DNA of 13,976 nt from Baffinella frigidus (taxonomy: Eukaryota > Cryptophyceae > Cryptomonadales > Baffinellaceae). Numbering within the stretch: position 1 is the stretch's first letter; the number at the start of each line of letters is the position of its first letter. The position numbers and the translations under genes were made by a program. Shown here in pieces: positions 1 to 5,645 of the stretch. The DNA lies in the NCBI GenBank assembly GCA_026770585.1, contig MU648008.1, positions 1 to 13,976 of the forward strand, written 5' to 3'. The notes under the pieces are model-generated. The model saw nothing but the letters and a program-made list of their open reading frames with translations, made no database searches and had not been told where the DNA came from.

Positions 1-100
1 AGTCAGGGCAGTCAGGTTAGTGGGTTGAGGCTCATCTCACGACGGTAATCACTCCGCTCTGGGTTATGCATCCTCTGGGATCCAGATTGAGATTGTCGTT

Positions 101-200
101 GGCACGAGAGTTGATTGATTTTGAGGGGCGTAGTCAGTTTAGCACGATAATTGACTGACTTTAACGGGCGTAGTCAGTTGGCACGAGAAGTGACTGAATT
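101..200 (+). repeat. About 40-bp tandem repeats, TGACT-rich, upstream of a TATA box
   Basis: Two and a half diverged copies are visible. They are anchored by GCACGA at 102, 142 and 181, and two of them end in GGGCGTAGTCAGTT. The units carry TGACTGACT or TTGATTGATT in one half and AGTCAG in the other, so TGACT half-sites recur in both orientations; two more AGTCAG copies lie at 1-16. TGACT/AGTCA is the half-site of AP-1/GCN4-type bZIP factors, so a repeated upstream activating element is plausible. That role is inferred only from the motif and from the position 25-125 bp upstream of the TATA box. Confidence 0.55.
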
Positions 201-224
201 CCAAGGAGTAACGGTTTTGATGGG

Positions 225-232
225 TATAAAAG
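225..232 (+). promoter_or_regulatory. TATA box (TATAAAAG)
   Basis: A perfect TATAAAAG lies 51 bp upstream of the ATG at 283. A transcription start 25-32 bp downstream would fall near 255 and give a short leader. With the repeats at 101-200 this forms a conventional RNA polymerase II core promoter pointing at the plus-strand acidic ORF. No other TATA box so well placed relative to an ORF start was noticed. Confidence 0.6.
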
Positions 233-282
233 AGAATCCGAAATCCTTCTACTGAGATCATCCACTGCCACGCTTTCCTAGC

Positions 283-937
283 ATGCCCCTTCTGTTCAAC
301 AAGTACGCGGTTTCGTCTGAGGCCAACGAGATGGGGGAAGACGAGAGCCTCCTGCTCCAGTCAGCTATGGGGAGGGAGCAGAGGACTGTCCTGATGCGCC
401 GCGCGGTTGCGACGCTGGTCAAGGCAAGGTCTGCCCGAGCTCGATCTGCTCGCCTTGCGGGTCGCAGGGGCGCTCTCCGTCTCCTGCTGGGTTCAGTTGG
501 AGAGGAGGAGGTTTCGGTGCCCTCAGGTTACGAGTCCGGGGAGGAGTCGGAGGAGGACTGCTCTCTCAAGGGTCGCAAGCGGCTGTCAAGGCCGGTGGAC
601 TCGGAGGACGAGGGTTCCTCGGAGGAAGAGCCCCTGTCGCGTAGGATTAAGTTAGATCAGTTCACGTCTCAGGTGGAGGAGTCGGAGGAGGAGGAGCCGA
701 GAGCTCCTCTTCCTCGGAGAAGGAGTCGGGGGAGGAGGAGCCGGAGAGCTGCCTTTCCGATTCTGGGTCCGCTTGTGGGGAGGCCCCAGGGTATGAGGAG
801 GAGGAGGAGGAGACCTCTGAGGAGGAGAGAGCTCAGGGTCCGACTCGGATGACGACGTGGTCTACATGGGGAGACAGTCGGCCTCTACCGTCGCGCTTCG
901 TCAGTCGCTCCTGTCGCAGTACTTTGGGAAGGCTTAG
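283..937 (+). CDS. Acidic Ser/Glu-rich protein with C-terminal PIP-box-like motif; frame broken twice
   Basis: I do not recognise a family. The ATG at 283 follows the TATA box and opens a frame that reads to a TGA at 850-852. Its first ~95 residues are Arg/Ala/Leu-rich, followed by acidic blocks such as SGEESEED and DSEDEGSSEEE. From about 700 the original frame turns unnaturally Arg-rich, while the acidic character continues in frame 3 to about 820. It then continues in frame 2 (DSDDDVVYMG) to a TAG at 935-937. Both switches equal loss of one base inside GAGGAGGAG runs, so slippage, assembly error, pseudogenisation or an unseen intron are all possible. The frame-2 end contains QSLLSQYF (902-925), an exact match to the PCNA-binding consensus Q-x-x-[ILM]-x-x-[FY]-[FY], four residues before the stop. 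An intact protein would probably be a nuclear, disordered PCNA partner. Function is inferred from this motif alone. Confidence 0.45.
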
Positions 938-962
938 TTGCCTCTTCAAGTGTCGGAGGTTA

Positions 963-967
963 TGTAA
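963..967 (+). promoter_or_regulatory. Possible TGTAA polyadenylation signal
   Basis: TGTAA lies 26 nt after the TAG that ends the acidic ORF. In chlorophyte algae such as Chlamydomonas this pentamer is the usual poly(A) signal. A five-base match is weak and the distance is short, so this is only suggestive. No AATAAA was noticed nearby. Confidence 0.2.
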
Positions 968-1209
968 TGAGTTTGAAGTAAAGGTTTTGGTTGACGAGTT
1001 GTGACTCGTGTGAGAGGTTGCGCTTGCGTGGTTTGTTGCGTTCGAGGGCGGAGGAGATTGGTATTTCGATCTCAGTCGGTTCATAGATGGACTCACTTAC
1101 ACTGTCCCCTGTTTAGGGGGACGCCCTTGGCCCTCGCTGGCTCGTGGGCAGGTTGCTCAGTTCTTTCTGGCGGGACGTTGGAGAAGGAATTTTCTAGAGG
1201 TCCAAGTGA

Positions 1210-1246
1210 CCTCCTTTTCCTTTCTTCTCCTTTGCCCCCCTTCCCC
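1210..1246 (-). other. Candidate polypurine tract (PPT)
   Basis: On the minus strand 36 of 37 bases are purines, in runs such as GGGGAAGGGGGG and AAAGGAGAAGAAAGG. LTR retrotransposons prime plus-strand DNA at such a tract directly upstream of the 3' LTR. It lies about 270 nt downstream of the RNase H stop, which is a sensible place. The sequence just after it does not begin with TG and no LTR could be matched, so the assignment is tentative. Confidence 0.4.
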
Positions 1247-1519
1247 AGCCCTCGCTGAAGCGGTGACTGGGTTGTCCCTGGACCTCGCTGAGGCGATGGC
1301 CGGGGGTCGTCTTTTGACGAGATGATATTCTTTTCAGCACCCTTCTCCTCCTGGCACTCTGAGTCCGGGACGGAGGAAGAGGGACACTTCCTAGTGCTGA
1401 AATTGTCGCGGAGGACGGGCGTGACGAGGGTGACGGTTTCGCGGGGTTTGACGGTGTTCGCGATGATGCGGGCGAAGCGCTGCACGGCTCCGGAGGGGAG
1501 GCCTGCGATCCCGCCCTTT

Positions 1520-1900
1520 TTACGTTTTGCCGAGCTTCGCGGTGATCGGCGCAAAGGGGATGAGGAAGCGCTCCTCCGGTTTCTTCATGTCCTTGGTTCC
1601 CGCGTCCCAGGCGGCGATGTCGGAACCGAACAGCACCGCCATTGGGCGGGCCATGAACGGTGCTGGCACTGCTTTCGTAAGGAAGTCCGCGGCCTGGTGT
1701 GCGGTGCTGACGAAGTACAGCATCACCGTGCCTCTCGCAACGTGCTGGCGCGCGTTGTGTAGATGGATGTCCAGGTGCTTGATCCGGCTCTTGTGCGAGT
1801 CGCTGTTGCACAGGCAGATGCAGGCTGCGTTGTCTTCGAAGATCGGCGTTGGCGACTTCTGCGGAAGGTCGAGGAAATGGAGAATGTGGCGTAGGTACTG
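1520..1900 (-). CDS. RNase H C-terminal part of the copia polyprotein (frameshifted)
   Basis: This completes the RNase H that begins in the RT segment, but in a different frame. A single base appears to be missing at about 1890-1920. Below that point this frame reads like copia RNase H: an LRHILHFL helix, then PIFEDNAACI with the catalytic Asp of the EDN motif (about 1825), then the DIHLHNAR-type stretch and AADFLTKAV. It stops at 1520 with LGKT. The longest Met-initiated open part is 1726-1520, 68 residues, but that Met is internal. RNase H removes genomic RNA from the RNA-DNA hybrid during reverse transcription. The frameshift separates the EDN Asp from the upstream D and E residues, so this copy should lack RNase H activity. 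Confidence 0.8.
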   Translation of the reverse strand, partial: QYLRHILHFLDLPQKSPTPIFEDNAACICLCNSDSHKSRIKHLDIHLHNARQHVARGTVMLYFVSTAHQAADFLTKAVPAPFMARPMAVLFGSDIAAWDAGTKDMKKPEERFLIPFAPITAKLGKT

Positions 1901-3651
1901 AGTTGATTCACGCAGTGCGACAGCGCCAAATACTCCGACTCCGTGGAGGAGGATGCTACCAGCCGTTGCTGCGACGACTTCCAGTCAATTGCGGCATGGA
2001 TCAGCAAGAAGGCGAACCCGGTGTGGGATTTGCGAGTTTCGACGTTGTTGGCGAAGTCTGCGTCGCAGAAACCGATCAGCTGGTTCGCCGAGATGGTCAC
2101 GGGATCGTCGGCGGTTCTGATGGCCGGGCTGATGATGGGGTCGCGGCGATACTGGATGGCCTTGGATCGTGTGGCCACCGCGTAATTGAGCACGTGTACC
2201 AGAGCCACAGTGTGGGTGTGCGTCGGGCTTTGCAGGTAGCGGGCGAGTTGAGAGACGGCGAAGGCGAGATCCGGACGGTTGGTGGTAGCTAGCCAGTTCA
2301 GGCTGCCCACACCCGCTCGGTACGCGTTCTGCTCTCGGGAGCCGACCACTGGTTCTTGTGTCACCGACGCGGGGTACAGTCGGGTTTTGGGTGCCTTGAA
2401 GGGTGTGGTTTCCTTCGAGCTCAGTGGAATGCTGAAGCGCTCCGCGAGTTGTTCGATATACTTCGTGTTTCCGAGGGTTAGGACGCCGTTCTCGCGGTCG
2501 TAGTCGATGGTCAGCCCCAGGTGAAGGGTTGCGTCTCCAACGCTGGATAGCGTGTAGCGTTGCGTGATCTCCTCAAGGAGTTCCGCCCATGCTGCTTCGG
2601 TGGAGGCAACCACCAAGGCGTCGTCCACATACATGCTCATGTAGATAGTGCCGAGGGGTGTTTTCCGGCGGAACAGCGTTTTGTCGTACGCGCACCGCTC
2701 GAATTTCAGGTTGAGGACAAAGGACGTGTAGTCGTCGTAGAATGCGCGCGGGCTGTGCGCGAAGCCGTGGAGGTTCTTCTTCAAATGAAAGGCTTGGCCT
2801 GGAGGGTAGCCCAGTCCTGGGGGAGCGCGAAGCCATAGGTCGGGCAGGCCGGTGCGGTCGACTGACGTGAAGGCCGCCGCAACATCAAAGGTTTTGACGT
2901 ACCATTTGTTAGCACAGGCGATGCTCAGGAGCGCGCGCACCGTGGCCCACGGCGCTGTCGGTGCAAAGACTGGCACGTCGGGGCCCGCGGAGTATGTGTC
3001 TCCGCGGTCGCAGTAACGGGCCTTGCGCCGGCATGGGTTGCCGTGTTCGTCGCACTTCAGACGGAGCTGCACCAGAGCTTGTACGATTTGGGCACCCGCG
3101 GGAGGGGTGCCAAGCGTGATGGTGTTGTTCCCGATGAGAGTGTCCATCTTGGATTGAATCGCGGCTTTCCACTCCGTCCAGTCGGGGCGCCGCAGAGCCT
3201 CGCGGATGTTAGCGGGGGCGTTGGACAGGCCGGCGGGGATCTCCAGCATAGCGGCTGTTGCGGCGCGGTCGCCGGGTTCGATGTGAGCCTCCGCGGGGGT
3301 GTCCGGTAGGGGGCTGAGGTCGACCAGAGAGGAGCCTGTGTGGGAAGGCTGCTCCCATTCCAGGTGGCGCGGGGAGAGTTCCGGAGAAGGTGCTTGCAGG
3401 GGCGGCAGGTCGCCATGGGTGCCAGAGGTGTTCGCGGGTGTTCGAGCGTCCGGACGTGACATGGTGACTGAGGCAGTGACAGGGGAGTACTGCAGAGTGT
3501 AGTCGTCCGTCTTCAGGTTGTGGCGGGTGACTGCCTCGTGCAAGCAGGTGGCGTACTCGTCCACGGCCTCGGTCTGCTCCTCCGATACCCGCAAGCACTT
3601 GGCTTCGGGTGTGGTGGAGGGAAGCCAGATGGTGGTTCCCGCGTGGATCAC
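1723..3651 (-). CDS. Copia reverse transcriptase and N-terminal RNase H (Pol segment)
   Basis: Residue numbers run from a nominal start at 3651, which is a GTG and not a real start; the frame is open from about 3834. RT begins near residue 148 with the copia pattern REALRRPDWTEWKAAIQSKM. It then shows KARYCDRG (210-217), FAPTAPWATVRALLSIA (229-245), motif A FDVAAAFTS with catalytic Asp 256, LHGFAHSPRAFY (294-305) and the YVDD box at 341-344 (Asp 343 and 344). GSLNWLATTNRPDLAFAVS (449-467) is the copia RT-RNase H signature. RNase H starts at GFCDADFA (527-534) and reaches SSSTESEYLALS (568-579). After about residue 585 the frame is lost by a one-base deletion, and the remaining residues up to 1723 are out-of-frame. 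RT copies element RNA into DNA in the cytoplasmic particle. The core motifs are intact, so decay seems recent. Confidence 0.92.
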   Translation of the reverse strand: MIHAGTTIWLPSTTPEAKCLRVSEEQTEAVDEYATCLHEAVTRHNLKTDDYTLQYSPVTASVTMSRPDARTPANTSGTHGDLPPLQAPSPELSPRHLEWEQPSHTGSSLVDLSPLPDTPAEAHIEPGDRAATAAMLEIPAGLSNAPANIREALRRPDWTEWKAAIQSKMDTLIGNNTITLGTPPAGAQIVQALVQLRLKCDEHGNPCRRKARYCDRGDTYSAGPDVPVFAPTAPWATVRALLSIACANKWYVKTFDVAAAFTSVDRTGLPDLWLRAPPGLGYPPGQAFHLKKNLHGFAHSPRAFYDDYTSFVLNLKFERCAYDKTLFRRKTPLGTIYMSMYVDDALVVASTEAAWAELLEEITQRYTLSSVGDATLHLGLTIDYDRENGVLTLGNTKYIEQLAERFSIPLSSKETTPFKAPKTRLYPASVTQEPVVGSREQNAYRAGVGSLNWLATTNRPDLAFAVSQLARYLQSPTHTHTVALVHVLNYAVATRSKAIQYRRDPIISPAIRTADDPVTISANQLIGFCDADFANNVETRKSHTGFAFLLIHAAIDWKSSQQRLVASSSTESEYLALSHCVNQLSTYATFSISSTFRRSRQRRSSKTTQPASACATATRTRAGSSTWTSIYTTRASTLREAR

Positions 3652-5645
3652 CTCCGCGGGGGGCGGCAGACCCGCTTGCCGTGCGATCTCAGGGATGCCG
3701 ATGAGTCTGGTTGGCCCGTCAGAGGCCTGAGCGATGAGGCGATGGTCGGTCGAGGAGGGATTGAACTGACAGGGGAAGACCGCGGCTCCGATGAAGTCTC
3801 GACCAGGCCGGTGCGCTGGCTGATGTCGCGGTGTTCATAGCTGCAGGAGTTGTACTGCGCCGCCATTGTCTGCTCGGACTTAAGACAGGTGCGGCGGTCG
3901 GCCTGCAGAATGCGCGGACGAAAGCCGATCGCGGTGTCGTCGCAGGTCGGGCATTGGCATGTCGAGCCCGCGGGATCGGGGTGGTTCACGATCTGCGGAG
4001 CGTGGCGCGCGGTGAGGGCCGCTGGGCTGGCGCGCTGGCTGGTGGCCGTAGGGGATCTTGAGACCGCGGGTTGTTGCTGCTCGAGGGGATCCCCAAACTG
4101 CACCCGCGTGGCGGCCACTGTTGGAGTACGGTTGCGCGGTGAGCGCCGAGATGAGGAGTCTGGCGATTGCGACGCTGCGCGCTTCTTCTCGCGCTCGGTG
4201 CGCCTGGCATCTGAGGCGTCGCGCTGCCGGACACTAGCGGGCGCTTTGCGAGCGCGTGTCGGCGGCGGCTCTTGCGGCTCGAGAATGTCAGGGCCGAGGT
4301 CCGTGGAAGCCGCAAGCTGGCGCAAGGTTGCGGATTCCGGCCACGTGTCTAGGATGGCCACCCGGAGGGAATGAGATCCTTCCGTGAAGATGTCTCCGAT
4401 GGAGCCTGCTCCGTCGCACCACGCCCAGTCGTGGAAGGTTGTCTCGGAACTTCCCAGTGTCTGGTAGTGCGCGGCACGAACGTTCGCAGGGTACGGTTGC
4501 GTCGGTCGCAGGCGGTGACCGCGGACCGCGTAGCGGGTGGCGTCGCTGCCGAAGAAGTATGGCGGCAGGAGCAGAGGCAGCCGATACGTCTCGAAGAAGG
4601 CGGCCAATTGTCGATCGTCCAGGGTCCACCAGCTGTCGTCGCGGCGGTCTTGGAAGCTCTGCCTGACGTCCGCGTTGCGTCGGTCGCTGGTTGACTTGTT
4701 GGTGTCGCGCGCATCGAGGCATTCCTGGTGAGCCAGGAGCTCGCCGCTGCCTGCGTGTGGCCTTGGCGCGTACAGCTCGGCCAGGTCTTCGTCGTCGGCG
4801 TGTGGCACGGACAGGTGGACTTCCTCGCGGTCTTCCGGGTTGGCGGGAGGCAGGTCGGGGAAGTCGACTTCGAGTCGGTCGAGGACGCTTCGGGGATCGT
4901 CGGGTAGGGCGAGCAGCGACTCAGGGATGCCCGGGTCCTGAAGAGGCTTGATGCGGCGGTTCGTCCTGCGAAAGGGGAGGAACGTCGCGTCGAGACAGCA
5001 TCGTCGCACTACGAAAACCCGCTTGTGAGACGGGACCCAGATGATGACGCCCTTGCGGGCTCGCCCGGGAGGTTCGACCCCGAGGTAGATTCCCGTGAGG
5101 CTGTTGGCGTCGAGCTTCGTGTGCAGGCCCATGGCGCTCATTCGAGGCTTTGTCAGGTGGATTGTGGCAAAGGCGCCGAAGATGGCAAAAGAGGACACGT
5201 CGTTGGTTGCTCCGGGGAAGTAGATGGAGAACGGGCTTTCCCCGACCGTGTCTCCCTCGGTGATGGCATTGGACACCAAGGGGATGCGGTTGCGAATCTG
5301 CGTCCAGTAAGTGACGGCGTGTGGCCAAAACTTGTAGGACATGCCGGAGTGATGAAGGGTGGAGCGAAGATACTTGACCACCATGGCCACCGATTTCTCG
5401 GCCCTGCCGTTGGCTTTTGCATCGTACAGTTCAGACTTACGTTGGAAGATGCCGTATTCTGTCATGAGCTTCTGCATGGCGGCGCCGGTGAGCTCCCCTG
5501 CTCCGTCGTTCTGAAAGAACTTGGGGCTGCGGCCGGTGTAGTTGCGGTGCCACAGAAGATACGTTGCCAGTTCCGAGGTGAGGCCCGACTTGGTTGGTGA
5601 GAAGAGGGACATTCGATAGGATGAGAAGACGTCGACGATGAGCGA
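3648..5645 (-). CDS. Copia integrase core/C-terminus and long IN-RT linker (Pol segment)
   Basis: This segment starts immediately after the in-frame TGA at 5646-5648 and is in the same frame as the protease segment. Counting from the Met at 5612, FFQNDGAGEL holds the second catalytic Asp (36), and NGRAEKSV holds the Glu (72). That is exactly the D-x35-E spacing of retroviral-type integrases. The copia C-terminal module LTGIYLGVE...KGVIIWVPSHKRVF follows at about 172-200. The rest (220-605) is a low-complexity Asp/Arg/Pro/Ser-rich linker with a small Cys cluster, CQCPTC, at 552-557. From about residue 605 (near 3800) the frame departs from coding sense: the reading that joins RT is in another frame, as if one base were missing, although this frame stays open to a TGA at 3648. 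Integrase inserts the DNA copy into chromosomes. Confidence 0.88.
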   Translation of the reverse strand, partial: SLIVDVFSSYRMSLFSPTKSGLTSELATYLLWHRNYTGRSPKFFQNDGAGELTGAAMQKLMTEYGIFQRKSELYDAKANGRAEKSVAMVVKYLRSTLHHSGMSYKFWPHAVTYWTQIRNRIPLVSNAITEGDTVGESPFSIYFPGATNDVSSFAIFGAFATIHLTKPRMSAMGLHTKLDANSLTGIYLGVEPPGRARKGVIIWVPSHKRVFVVRRCCLDATFLPFRRTNRRIKPLQDPGIPESLLALPDDPRSVLDRLEVDFPDLPPANPEDREEVHLSVPHADDEDLAELYAPRPHAGSGELLAHQECLDARDTNKSTSDRRNADVRQSFQDRRDDSWWTLDDRQLAAFFETYRLPLLLPPYFFGSDATRYAVRGHRLRPTQPYPANVRAAHYQTLGSSETTFHDWAWCDGAGSIGDIFTEGSHSLRVAILDTWPESATLRQLAASTDLGPDILEPQEPPPTRARKAPASVRQRDASDARRTEREKKRAASQSPDSSSRRSPRNRTPTVAATRVQFGDPLEQQQPAVSRSPTATSQRASPAALTARHAPQIVNHPDPAGSTCQCPTCDDTAIGFRPRILQADRRTCLKSEQTMAAQYNSCSYEHRDISQRTGLVETSSEPRSSPVSSIPPRPTIASSLRPLTGQPDSSASLRSHGKRVCRPPRR

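Larger units (their letters stand above)
938..1519. other. Gene-free stretch between the small gene and the element's coding end
   Basis: No convincing coding frame is visible; the short open frames have no recognisable features. It holds CTCGCTG-anchored repeats (1133, 1251 and 1284; the last two form a 33-bp step), the polypurine tract described separately, and the untranslated 3' part of the retrotransposon. If the element has a 3' LTR inside the window it should begin below position 1210, but no copy of this DNA was recognised on the other side of the element. Confidence 0.4.

Noticed and set aside
938-1520. 3' LTR matching a 5' LTR in 11500-13000
   Set aside because: By eye no shared words long enough to suggest a repeat were found between the two flanks. 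A dot plot would settle this.
3649-3651. GTG at 3651 as a real start for a separate RT protein
   Set aside because: The RT frame is clearly coding well upstream of this codon (to about 3800), so GTG is only the first nominal start in the frame.
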